From: Fragilaria crotonensis
Lineage: Eukaryota; Bacillariophyta; Fragilariophyceae; Fragilariales; Fragilariaceae
Direction: 5' to 3'
Assembly (NCBI GenBank): GCA_022925895.1
Contig: JAKSYS010000011.1
Location: 124,001 to 188,000, forward strand
Length of the DNA stretch: 64,000 bases
Shown here: positions 52,828 through 63,000 of the stretch, piece by piece
How the letters are laid out: every line of letters starts with the position of its first letter
Position numbering within the stretch: the first letter of the stretch is position 1
Position numbers and translations under genes: made by a program
The notes under the pieces: generated by a model
Database searches by the model: none
What the model saw: only the letters and a program-made list of their open reading frames with translations
What the model was told of the DNA's origin: nothing

Positions 52828-54680
52828 TTGAGCAGTCTCTAAGTACATTCTTAAGTAAACATTTTGTGTCATGCCACAGCAGATCATATGCATACATGCA
52901 GAAGTTTAAGGAGTTCATCGTAAGCCGCACGGAAGTCCAGAAAGGAGTGCAAGTACCACCGCACCAGGTGAAAAGTAGAGAGAGCACTTCTTTGAAAGTA
53001 ACTGTACCAGGCTTTCGGAGTCGGCCGTTGGAGTGACATTGGTGTTGGTATTGCACACAAATGAGTAAAGAAGGCTTTCAACTTGTTCTTGGCCGTCTCT
53101 GTTTTCGACCAGTTGGGACATGGAAAGACCGTGCAGAAGCCCCCCACTGCACTTCAGGTAAGTCCTGCCTAGCATGGGCACGCTTACGTAGAGACAAGAG
53201 ATTAAGAAACAGAACTGATCTTGACATCAACCAATACAAGGAATGAAGGATTCGCTCCTCGATTTGACGAGCAATTGCAGTCGCTTCTTCCATTGACATC
53301 ACATTGCTCCCATTCAACTTTTTGCTGTTGGTTGAGCCAACACCAGGAACCTCCTTCACCGCCGGAAGACAATGCATGAGCTGCAGCTTCCAGCGTTGTG
53401 TCATCCATTAGCATCTCCACTTTCGCTGGAAATTTCTATGCTGAGCAGTCTATCTCTCGTGTCTGTCATTCGGTGACGTTGACGACAACTGCTGGTTTAC
53501 ATCAGGCTAGTCGAAGAAGCCGAGATGTTATTACGACCATTGTTTCGCTCAGGGATTGCATATGAAACCATTTGGTCATAAAACGAATCGCCTTCAATTG
53601 CTTGTAGGCGCGGTTCACCGCTGTTTCCAAAAGTTGCTTTGCGTGCTCGATGTTTGATTGATTCGGAAACATGGCTAGTCCCCATGGACGGTTCACAAAA
53701 CCAACGGCAAGCATCAAGGCGAGCGTGCAGAAATGCGTATGTCCATAGATGCTGGAGCATGCAACTACGTGTGCATCGCGTGCAACGTCGGGACCGGCTC
53801 GCGGGAAAGTTTCCGCAAGGCAAGTGAGGACCGTGTTCCATTGAATGTCGTGCATTCCGATAGGCTGGAAGTGGTGGCACGCAGTCTCGACACTCTCGGC
53901 TGTCGTCCTTGATCAAATTGAAGATCGTACCAATCATGAAATGTTAAAAAGCAGCAAGGATCTGTCGTCTGAGGGCCAAATCCCATCGGGAATGGTAGGA
54001 TAGCGCATCCCAATACGAGTCAATCATAATTCCTTAGTTCTCTCGACGGTGTTTGGTTGAAATCATAGAAGGTCACACGAGAGTTTGCGAAGGAGCGTTG
54101 TATCCCAATGCAAGTACTGTATCATGAGCTACCGTTGTCAGCTGCAGCGTATACACGTAGTGTCATTCAGATGAGGGTCGATGGTCGGTCGGCGTTTGGA
54201 GTCCCGAATGCGTACTGCGGAGTCGTGAATGTAGTATGAAGTCCCGAATGTCATCCTATCGGTCACGAATGGGAACTCAGTTAATACAGAACACTTTCAT
54301 GCTTCACTTTGAGAATTGCCCTTTGCTACGTTAGAACGCGTAGTGAATTACAGAGGCTGCCGAGATCTTTGACTGATGTAACGCCACCATGCTCAATGAT
54401 TCGATTGCGAACTCTAAAAAAAATCTGACAGCATTGCATGTTCGATTTGGGAGGATACTGCCACTCGATGACGAAGCTCTGGTTATTGAAGCCACCAAGG
54501 CGACCTATTAAAGAATGCCGCCAGCAATTGTTCAAGACGCTGAGAGCAAAATCAAGTGTTATTACACATCTCATCAACCTAAAAATCCTCTTGCGTTGAT
54601 ATATCTGTCTTCAAGCCAAATCCATACTTCAACAAATCCAGACCGTCTTCAATATTTTTTTGCTGTTGATCATCGAATGT
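52828..54680. other. Gene-poor stretch with unassigned minus-strand protein-like scraps
   Basis: Minus frames 53404-53078 (EEATAIARQIEERILHSLYW) and 53181-52915 (GGLLHGLSMSQLVENRDGQE) look like consecutive pieces of one broken gene; 53855-53502 (NTVLTCLAETFPRAGPDVAR, IEHAKQLLETAVNRAYKQLK) looks like another. None has a recognisable domain or clean gene structure. I do not call functional genes here. Confidence 0.4.
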
Positions 54681-54699
54681 AGATTAGCAAGGATGATGG

Positions 54700-56075
54700 T
54701 ATCATTGCCTTGCGCCTCAAGGTTTGGTCACCAAGGGACAAGCCAGCTGCTGGTTGCGGTGGCACTCCAAGAAAAACTCAGCCACAGAAGTTGAAACTGA
54801 ACTTGCAGTTCAAATGAAGATGGATATATGCACAACACCTGCAATTGGTGCTGTTTACAATATGAAGGTAAAAATAATTTTAATTCTGGCAAATAGTACT
54901 AGTAGGATGAAGGTGGCAACATAATGTGAGCACAGCCAGTCATGGTAATGTTCCTTGACATGGATGCTTAATACAAGAATAGTACTGGATTTGGCAGCAA
55001 TCAGCTGCTAATGATTCTTGGCAACAAACAGCCACTTTACCCATCATAAATGGAAACTAATCAAGTTTTCTTTGTTGTGTGTGAATCAAGATGAGAGCAT
55101 ATTTGCTCAGTTCTTGCTTGGGTGCAAGGTGCGGGTTGGACCAAAGTGGGCCAACACCCGCTGCTTCCAAAGACAGATGGAGATTGCTACGTGCTGTCCG
55201 CCTCAGTATTAAGAGAGTTTGGCTTTGGAAAGGATGTGACAGACACTGAGTCAGAGATGGTGGATGATGGACGACACAGAACACACAAAGCTTACTACTT
55301 TGACCCTCAAGCTGCCACCAAGATTCTGAAGTTCATCGTGAGACCACTGTTGTCCAAATCCCTTTTTTGTACCTGTATATTGGTGCAAACCATGAAGGCT
55401 AGCTATTGGAATAGCTTTCAATTGAGCTTACAGTTTAAAGAAGTGGTAGGCTGCTGCAGGTTCTTTATCTCGAGTATGTATTATAATTTGATCACAGTCA
55501 GCGGTCGCATGCTTGTAACAGGAAACCGAGCCATGAGCACTAGTAGCTACTATACTACACATGTCCCAAACTTTTGGTGGGACTGTGCAACCAATCATGA
55601 GAGACATGACATCATGAGAGATATGACAACCATACAAGTAGATGGTTCACATGAACACCATGAGGCATAATCACACAATTGACCAATAGGATAGTGCAGG
55701 CGTGTTGAGTGGTCTTTGAAGCTTCTGATTTAGGCTCTGTCAGAAGCTGGAGTTGAGCTACCTGCATCACAAAGAAATTACACCAGAAAATAACTACATA
55801 ATTTTCAAAAGAGGTACAATGCTGACATTTTAGAAGAAAAGCAGCAAGTTATTGGCAGTTGGATGGGACAACCCAAAGGTCTTCTTCAGGTACTTGTAAT
55901 TGTTTGGAAAATAGTGCTTCTTCTTATTGTGGTATGCCCTTGATTTTGACCATGGCTTTGTCAATTCAAGGGTAAAGGAGGCAAAGAAGGCAAATGAAGA
56001 TGAGGAAGGCAATGCATCGCTTTATGGCAATAATGGAGAATATATATCATCTCAGAAAGATCTTGGAGAATTTTA
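54700..56075 (+). mobile_element. Relic of the same DDE DNA transposon family, copy 2
   Basis: The plus strand shows transposase pieces matching copy 1 at 6.5-9.7 kb. 55075-55150 reads VNQDESIFAQFLLGCKVRVG (copy 1: GQDESVFAQYLLSSKQWVG). 55150-55670 reads HPLLPKTDGDCYVLSASVLR, EFGFGKDVTDTE and SYWNSFQLSLQFKEVVGC. 55940-56000 reads LDFDHGFVNSRVKEAKKANE (copy 1: LDFDRGFVNSALKEAK). The second catalytic FLFDHSQGHA block is degraded and the frames are interrupted, so it is older and inactive. The N-terminal half is lost or unrecognisable; 54724-54924 is open but does not match copy 1. Ends were not determined. Confidence 0.7.
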
Positions 56076-57055
56076 ATCTAGTCAACTACTGTAGTAGGAA
56101 TTTTTGTACGTAATAGTACGGAGTAGATTTTATGCGAGGTCGAACGGGAGGATGGTCGAGTGTCAAGTGTGAGCAGCACAGCAGCACCATTACTATGTCA
56201 TATCAGGAGTGTTTCACTTTCATACAGTGGCTACTAGTTGACAGTTGACAGTGCAGAAAGAGTTAACACTAACCCTAACATTGAAAATATGCCGCTGGTA
56301 CCTCGCGGCCTTCTACTTGTACTCTAGAGGTTTCTCTAGAGAGTAGGGATATGCAGCATATAGAACATTGCGGCTTCAGTACACTACAGTACCTGTAGTA
56401 CCCGTACAGCCCTTGGAGGCATGCGGTCGGGTCGGGTAGGAAAAAGCTTACCCGTGCACGACTATGCTCTGTAGTACCAGTAGTCTTGTTTTTTGAATGT
56501 GCCTGCCGTCTGCCGTATCGAGTATCGAGTATCAAGAACAGCACATGATTGGGCACATGGCAGTACCGAATCGCACATCGCGTAATTGGATTCTGAGTCA
56601 TATCATACTGTGTGTGAAGTATTAACATACTCTTTGTCGTTGGTATGCTTGCATGTGTCACAAGGATGGCCACAAGGCAGCTTATGCCCTACCCGCGCCT
56701 TTTGCGGGACTACATCAAAGAACGGAAACATTTCTTTAAATATTTTTTTTCGTACTTTGCTATCCACTACTGAAAATTGTGACTGGATCCGACCTGAACG
56801 CCAAAGTCATCGGCTGCACTAATCGTTCACGTATAAATGTATAATATGAATCACATCGTGAGTCTTTATAGTATTTTTCGAGGAAGCGCCCAAATTCCAA
56901 ATCGAAATATCCTAATCATGTGTAACGTAATGCGATCCTGCGTACTACGCACACGTGTATGACACTTAGCTTTGTCTGCCAGTAGGCGCACTTCCTTGCA
57001 TTCAAACAATGAGATTCAGTGGAAGGGTGCGCTTCATCTGAATTCACGTCTGAAC
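56076..57055. other. Intergenic upstream of the oxygenase gene
   Basis: Contains GTACCAGTAG-type words near 56380-56490. The 5' part of the oxygenase frame (from 56972) is open but begins with TTG and is probably leader. No other gene. Confidence 0.4.
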
Positions 57056-58528
57056 ATGCCGTCTTCGTCGTCAACCCCGTCGCCTATGAAACTGCGTAGA
57101 AAGGCAACTACGCCCTTGCGCGAGAGAGTGGTTGGAATGGATGCTGAAGAAATCAACGATTTTCGTGAGAACCATAGCGATCGGTACTTCCCGACGAGAC
57201 GTCGTCGACTCAGGAAGAGCCGATATGTCTGTATGATGCTATGGGGCGCGACGGCGTTCTTTGGAGCGGTACGTGAGGGTAATAATAATGGGTTCTTCCA
57301 ACAATGAAGCGTGCGCTTACTCGTTCGTTATCATGGTTTCCTAACCTTGTTCCTCTCACTGTCCCGCGTCCCTCACTCGAAATGCGAACTGTAAAAAAAT
57401 AAAACATCCATACAGACCGCCCTTCTGATTTTGGCTTCAAGAGAGACTACCACTGAGTCGATCTTGCCGAAGGTGTTGCGATTGCGACCCCGACGACGAC
57501 TTGGGATAACAGTCGTCCAACCGATTCCAATTCACAACAGTCAAGGCCCCATCAAGACGATTGTCATTTCAGATTCAACACGAGATGAACTGTATCAGGA
57601 AGTTGCCAACCTCAAAGTCGACACTTCCAACATTCGTGATTTGGAATCCTTTATTGACCAAGCCAAGGAGACAATTCACTCCCACATTGGTGACGATTTC
57701 TTGAAAGCATTGCGTTCCTTGCACAATTCATCGTCTCCGACGTCTGCCATCTGGATACGGAATCTTCCAGTAGACCCCTTTGTTCCTCCCAATCCGACTG
57801 ATGGGACTGCAGTATCTCTCGGAAAACATACCTATGTCGCGGAGGCCATGTTGGTGGGATTGGGAGAATTGACCAATTCACACGTTGTTGGCTATTCGGC
57901 GGAAACACAATATTCGAATCCTTGGATCCATGAAGGATTCCCTCGTAATACTCATAGTGGAGGATCGGCATTGACGAAAGCATCCGATTTGGCATTCCAT
58001 CAAGACATGTCGTACCATCCCGAGGCACCAGATATTTTGGGTCTCGTTAGTATTCGGGAAGGGCATGATCATCAAGTTCAGACAGAATTGATCGACAATC
58101 GAGAAATCCTAGAAACCCTCCCGCACTCCATTGTGGACATGTTGCGAGAACCTCGTTTCGAGATTAAAACGAGCGATTGGGTCGATGCCAGTTATCATGA
58201 CCTTCAGAAGAATGATGAAAAGAAAGTTGGTACTCCCATTCTTACCGGTGCGGCATCGCTGGCCATTCCAGTCGAATGGGAGAATATGGTGGGACTGGAC
58301 CGCGAAGCTGACTGGGCCATCCAAATGCTGCAGCGGGCCATTCTCGAGGCTCCCAAACACTATGTGCACTTTGTACCTGGTGACTTGCTCTTGTTCAATA
58401 ACAAGCGTACCCTACATGCTCGGACCCCGTATGTAGACCTAAGATTCGATGGAGGTGATCGGGTCTTGAGCCGAGCATACTTTCGGAAAGAGGTGTCGGA
58501 CAAGCAACGGATAACCAGAATGATTTAG
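57056..58528 (+). CDS. Membrane-anchored Fe(II)/2-oxoglutarate oxygenase, AsnO/VioC (clavaminate synthase-like) type
   Basis: Exons 57056-57268 and 57416-58528 join in phase 0 (FFGA|TALLILASRE) over a 147-bp GTACGT...CAG intron; 441 residues. Residues about 57-78, split by the intron, are a membrane helix after a basic head, so it is a type II anchored protein. The catalytic domain has H266-x-D268 in FHQDMSYHPEAPDILGLVSI, the distal His405 in KRTLHARTPY and R420 as probable 2-oxoglutarate-binding Arg in FDGGDRVLSRAYF. LREPRFEIKTSDW and PVEWENMVGLD fit the AsnO/VioC family, which hydroxylates free amino acids. The substrate here is unknown; a membrane-anchored form is unusual for bacterial relatives. 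The start is chosen at the first ATG; the upstream TTG is rejected. Confidence 0.82.
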
Positions 58529-59196
58529 GTAAACTCTGACTTAATTTAGTACAAGGATTGTTAAGTTCCCCGAGTCTATGTTTTGGCTACACAGCAAGCA
58601 ATCGTAACATACTGACTAGGCAGGTGCTGAGCAGGTATTGTGGAGTAGTGCTATCACATTTAATTTTCACCCGAAAGTCTCGATTGTGTCGCTTCCCCGA
58701 AGAAGGATGGAACCTGTGACAAGGAATTGATGATCGCGATTCCCGCAGGATAAAAGACCATGGCGACGATAAGATAGCGCATTCCCACCAACAAGTACGA
58801 AGCTTTCCCTTCGGCAGGTCGTGGCATTACGAATGCACTCAATGACTGGAATTGTTTCGAAAGCCAAGTCATTGTTCCATGACGGCAGTCATGGACGACT
58901 TGTTGTTGCGCGCAGCAGCAGCATTCTTGTTACCACGTCGATCCTCCTTCGCGGATTTCCTAGACGGTGCAAAGGAATGGGCCGATGTCATAAACTTCAA
59001 TGCGAACGTTAACGATCAATTTGATGCGTTTCGATACCATCAGGATACCTTTAGTCTTGCAATGTCTGAAACGGACGTCAGCTCATGGCACGTTTTGATG
59101 CGGCACATTTTTGTAAAGTGAGCAAGCACGATGCAGATTGGGAGTGTCGATTTGGAAAGATTCGCAATGGCACCAATCGGGCTGGATACTCTCTGT
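58529..59196. other. Intergenic with one small uncertain ORF
   Basis: A plus frame from ATG 58879 to 59121 (MDDLLLRAAAAFLLPRRSSF ... 80 residues) has a mildly organelle-signal-like N-terminus but no family match, and could be chance. Nothing else was recognised. Confidence 0.35.
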
Positions 59197-60162
59197 CTAG
59201 ATATCGCACCACAATCGTAGCGTTGCGACAGGCAGTAACATGAACAACAAAATGATCGTGAGGAAGATCCGGTGCCTCAAAATTTCTTGTCGCTTATTCC
59301 GTAAACCGAATTTCCCCCAATCATGGAAAAGTCCTACCGGTTGAAGTACTTCCTGTTCACAGTTTGGCTGTCGTCGGCGTCGTCGTACTAGTAGTTCTTG
59401 AAGAAGTAATTGAGAGACTTGCATGGCATCGTCCAACGCTTGATTGGCCCCTTGGGTGATCCGATGCCGTCCAAAATCCCACCATGGAGTCCATCGTGCA
59501 TCTCCCAATAAAAGGATTCGATCCTCCATCATGGTACTACGTTGCTGATTTGTTTTATTTACAAGCACTGACGGTAAGAAGTAGGTTGGCATTGTTTGAA
59601 GTACTTGACCAACAAGTTTGGAAGAACGCACACCATTGCAGATGATGACAAAATCAAAGGTGGATGGATGTCGGAAACACTCATCCGTTTTTCGATTCCA
59701 AACCAGCAACGATAGTTTCATATTCGAATCTTGTTGTTGTAATTGTTGTTGTTGTGGTTCAATCTTGTAACAATAGCGTTGATATTCAATGTCCGCCGTT
59801 CGTCTCAAATCTTGCAGCAGTGCCTCTTCGGGTATCACTGCATCATTGTCAAACGTCCAGTTCCAACCCAAAGCCTTGTAAAGATGCTTGGGATTTGGAA
59901 CACACAAATCTCCAGTGAGAGGAGACGGAGGATGCAAAGCATCCAACAAAACAATGCGGAACAAATCGGTTGGTGACGTTACATTGGAGTCTGCCTTTTT
60001 CAAATCTTGATTCATCCGTTCCAGCAGATTCGCGAGGGAAAGTCCAGCATATCCTGCTCCAATGATGGCAATGGAAATAGGATGGTGTTGGTGTTGTTCA
60101 TGTAATGGCGATGATGATGGCGATGGCGATGATGATGATGTAGACGCCGGTGAAATTGCCAT
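59197..60162 (-). CDS. FAD-dependent monooxygenase-like protein with C-terminal membrane helix
   Basis: The frame is open from a GTG at 60204; ATG 60162 is preferred, giving 321 residues. A Ser/Pro-rich head (encoded by a GAT-rich simple repeat) leads to the Rossmann motif SIAIIGAGYAGLSLANLLER (35-40 GAGYAG), which binds FAD. DFVIICNGVRS and ILLLGDARWTP (GD at 220-221), then GANQALDDAMQVSQLLLQEL, are the second and third FAD contacts of the UbiH/kynurenine-3-monooxygenase group. A polyglutamine stretch lies near 137-144. A hydrophobic helix near 302-318 anchors the C-terminus. It is shorter than typical members (about 380-400), the middle substrate-binding sheet being reduced, so activity is uncertain. 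Confidence 0.78.
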   Translation of the reverse strand: MAISPASTSSSSPSPSSSPLHEQHQHHPISIAIIGAGYAGLSLANLLERMNQDLKKADSNVTSPTDLFRIVLLDALHPPSPLTGDLCVPNPKHLYKALGWNWTFDNDAVIPEEALLQDLRRTADIEYQRYCYKIEPQQQQLQQQDSNMKLSLLVWNRKTDECFRHPSTFDFVIICNGVRSSKLVGQVLQTMPTYFLPSVLVNKTNQQRSTMMEDRILLLGDARWTPWWDFGRHRITQGANQALDDAMQVSQLLLQELLVRRRRRQPNCEQEVLQPVGLFHDWGKFGLRNKRQEILRHRIFLTIILLFMLLPVATLRLWCDI

Positions 60163-61238
60163 TGCCAATCTGTTTGCAATGAATATTTGTACAGTACGTA
60201 GCACATGTCACATACATTTTTTATCGCGAAGTCGGAGTCTGTAGTCAACCGGATCGGCACTTGCGTCGAGGTCGGGCCACAACTAACGGCTGTTTTTTTT
60301 CCCGTTATCATCGTAGAAATTTCGTCATCCCCGAGCGCTAAGCCCCATCTAGTTTTGGCAACGCAAATTGCTACGAGCACTGTATACAGTAAACACCCGT
60401 ACATAAACTACAGTTGTCCCGGTATGCTTCCCCTTAAAAACCCAAACTTCGCAGCAGCAATTTCATCACATTAAAACCTCTTAATCCAACAATCATCACC
60501 CTCTATGTGACAACAATACCCAGTATGTGTCCTGCGCCATATTTGTCAAGTGCAACAATGTTGCAACTTATTGCAGGACCAGGTTTGCAATGCTGAAAGA
60601 ACTAAATAGCTACGCGCATGTTTCAGTCTTGAATCACTTCCTTCTTGTCGCCTCTGTTGCTATGATGAATAGAAGCTGCTGCTGTATTTGTGAAAATCCA
60701 TCATTAGGAAAAGACATTGCACCTCAATTCTTGCTTTACATTGAAAATGATGGCCGACGAGGTCCACTGCTGGTACAAAATCCCGGATGGTGACCAAGAA
60801 GGATGTCATGGAATTCAAAACACTAGAGTGCAATTAAAGAGTCTCCTTCTGACCTAATGGCTTCGTGCCAAACTTTGTTACATTCCCAGGAAAGACCATA
60901 CCCTTCGTGAGGCGTTCCACCAGTTGTTGCTTGTTTCTTGCGCTTCTTTGCGTTTACACCGGCTCGACGAATGCTGCAATAGCTACACATTTCGCTCTCG
61001 TTGAGATGATGGTAGTATAGTAAGTTCCCTTTTCATGTCACGCACTTTTCTCTGCCCATTGCATGGTCCAATCCGCTCCCTGCTTTGTGGATCTTGTGAC
61101 CCAATACGCCGGCCCAGCCTCTGTCACGCCAGCCAGTTAATTTTTGAATTTTGTTATGCGTGGAACAGCATACTTGATATGACACTCCGTTTGTCTATGA
61201 TTACCGAATGATTTCCATTGCTACACGTGCAGATGATA
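60163..61238. other. Intergenic, no gene seen
   Basis: The short frames (such as 60527-60793) lack family resemblance and have Cys-rich random composition. No repeat until 61239. Confidence 0.4.
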
Positions 61239-61290
61239 TTTAGCCCTGGGCCGCCACTCGTACACAACGGCGCCGGCATTAGTGGATTCC
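61239..61290 (+). repeat. Dispersed GCCGCC/CGTACACG repeat, copy 3 (short)
   Basis: TTTAGCCCTGGGCCGCCACT, then CGTACACAACGG and CATTAGTGGATT: the same opening words as copy 1 (35055-35207) and the TTAGTGGATT of copy 2. Truncated. Confidence 0.65.
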
Positions 61291-61309
61291 AAAACAACCA
61301 GGGGTGGCG

Positions 61310-62733
61310 GGTACTATGGTACTTCTGCGGCGACAGATGGTCTGGCCTCTGCAAGTGCCGCTGGAGCTAGGTCTTGTTCTGGATCTCGGTAACAGCATTG
61401 GTGGCTGAATTCTTGTCCACAACTGGCATTTTTGGGGTTTCATTCGGGGTACCTGCAACCCCAGCGGTGGTTGGCTTCTCTTTTGGTGTGCCTCCCGATG
61501 TGTTTGAACCTCGTGCAAGAATGGACTGTCCTGTTTCGTTGCCTTTTTCGGGTGATGCCGGGCCTACCCTGCCGGAGACTGTTGTGTTGCCAGTGGTTGT
61601 TTCCACCGGATATGATTTGACTCCAGAACCCGGTCGGTGGCCAGCCACCATGCTTCCAAGGGATGGGTGGAGGTGTGACGCCTGCTATGTGTGCAATACC
61701 TTGGACGTTGATATGTGCTTGGCCTGCAAAACAACCAGGCCTGGTAGGTAGGGTACTTCTTCGGCAGCAGGTGTTCTGGTCACTGTGGGTGCCGCTGGAG
61801 CTACATCTGGCTCTGGATTGGTAACAGCATCGGTGGCTGAATTCTTGTCCACATCGGGGATTGCGTCCCCAGCGGTGGTTGGCTTCTCTTTTGGTGTGCC
61901 TCCCAATGCGTTTGAATCTTGTGCAGCAATGGACGGTCCTGTTTCGTTGCCTTTTTCGGGTGATGCCGGGCCTACCCTGCCGGAGACTGTTGTGTTGCCG
62001 GCGGTTGTTTCCACTGGATGTGATTTGACTCCAGAGCCCGGTCGGTGGCCGGCCACCATGCTTCCAAGGGATGGGTGGAGGTGTGACGCCTGCTATGTGC
62101 GCAATCCCTTGGACGTTGATATGTGCTTGGCCTGCAAAACAACCAGGCCTGGTAGGTAGGGTACTTCTTTGGCAGCAGGTGTTCTGGTCACTGTGGGTGC
62201 CGCTGGAGCTACATCTGGCTGGCTCTGGATCTCGGTAACAGCTTTGGTGGCTGAATTCTTGTCCACATCGGGGATTGCGTCCCCAGCAGTGGTTGGCTTC
62301 TCTTTTGGTGTGCCTCCCAATGCGTTTGAATCTTGTGCGACAATGGACGGTCCTGTTTCGTTGCCTTTTTCGGGTGATGCCGGGCCTACCCAGCCGGAGA
62401 CTGTTGTGTTGCCGGCGGTTGTTTCCACCGGATGTGATTTGACTCCAGAGCCCGGTCGGTGGCCGGCCACCATGCTTCCAAGGGATGGGTGGAGGTGTGA
62501 CGCCTGCTATGTGCGCAATACCTTGGACCAGGCCTGGTAGGTAGGGTACTTCTTCGGCAGCAGGTGTTCTGGTCACTGTGGGTGCCGCTGGAGCTACATC
62601 TGGCTCTGGATTGGTAACAGCATCGGTGGCTGAATTCTTGTCCACATCGGGGATTGCGTCCCCAGCGGTGGTTGGCTTCTCTTTTGGTGTGCCTCCCAAT
62701 GCGTTTGAATCTTGTGCGACAATGGACGGTCCT
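61310..62733 (+). repeat. Tandem array of about four 385-435 bp units, each coding for an FxFG motif and a RanBP2 zinc finger
   Basis: Units start near 61315, 61751, 62159 and 62544 (at GGGTACTTCT); spacings are about 436, 408 and 385 bp. Units 2 to 4 are nearly identical. Read in plus, each has VAEFLSTSGIASPAVVGFSF, GVPPNAFES, SLPFSGDAGPTLPETVVLP and PRDGWRCDACYVRN-LDVDM-CLACKTTRPG, and then a TAG. Unit 3 lacks 27 bp coding for the second half of the finger. Unit 4 stops before the finger. The first unit is the most diverged. The high identity implies recent expansion. Confidence 0.85.
61374..61751 (+). pseudogene. Nup153-like FxFG/RanBP2-zinc-finger coding unit (first of the array)
   Basis: The frame (start TTG, no ATG near the beginning) gives FGVSFGVPATPAVVGFSFGV, PVSLPFSGDAG, TPEPGRWPATMLPRDGWRCD and ACYVCNTLDVDMCLACKTTR-PG, then stop. 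The finger fits W-x-C-x2-C-x3-N-x6-C-x2-C, and FSFG/VSFG are FG-type motifs; together this is the arrangement of nucleoporins such as Nup153, where fingers bind Ran and FG repeats bind transport receptors. No start, promoter or splice path linking the units was found: a GTAGGT just before the TAG could be a 5' splice site but the next acceptor would give an intron under 30 bp. I therefore treat it as an uncertain or broken gene rather than a finished protein. Confidence 0.45.
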
Positions 62734-62831
62734 GATCATATGATCATTCAATCTCCTTGCTTGCTCTTTCATTGCTTGTTTCAACTTAATCCTGGCCGTC
62801 CGTTGGAGAGGAGCTGTTGGTGTGCGACACA

Positions 62832-62992
62832 GCAACCAACAACTTACTTGTAACAATCCAACAGAAGAACTGGAACATGCTACTAGTTGCTCTCACCCAT
62901 GCGCCCACGTAGTGGCTGTGGTCTGCTGGTCTAGAAACGCTGGTACGTTTCTGGTTCTTCTGGTGGATTGTTACAAGCAAGTTGTTGGTTGT
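62832..62992. repeat. Inverted repeat: about 45-bp arms, 70-bp spacer
   Basis: 62832-62876 (GCAACCAACAACTTACTTGT, then AACAATCCAACAGAAGAACTGGAAC) pairs with 62947-62992 (..CTGGTGGATTGTTACAAGCA, then AGTTGTTGGTTGT) with a few mismatches. It lies immediately before the beta-helix-like gene. It may be a foldback element or old MITE; flanking target duplications were not seen. Confidence 0.75.
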
Positions 62993-63000
62993 TCTGCAAC

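Noticed and set aside
61741-61775. Very short introns (24-27 bp) linking zinc-finger units
   Set aside because: GTAGGT...GCAG pairs exist but are far shorter than the 61-148 bp introns supported elsewhere in this window.
61440-62699. Minus-strand open frame of 419 residues across the zinc-finger array
   Set aside because: It is the reverse of a repeat whose unit (408 bp) keeps phase, so openness is inherited by every copy. The plus strand carries a specific W-x-C-x2-C...C-x2-C finger and FSFG motifs; the minus reading has none.
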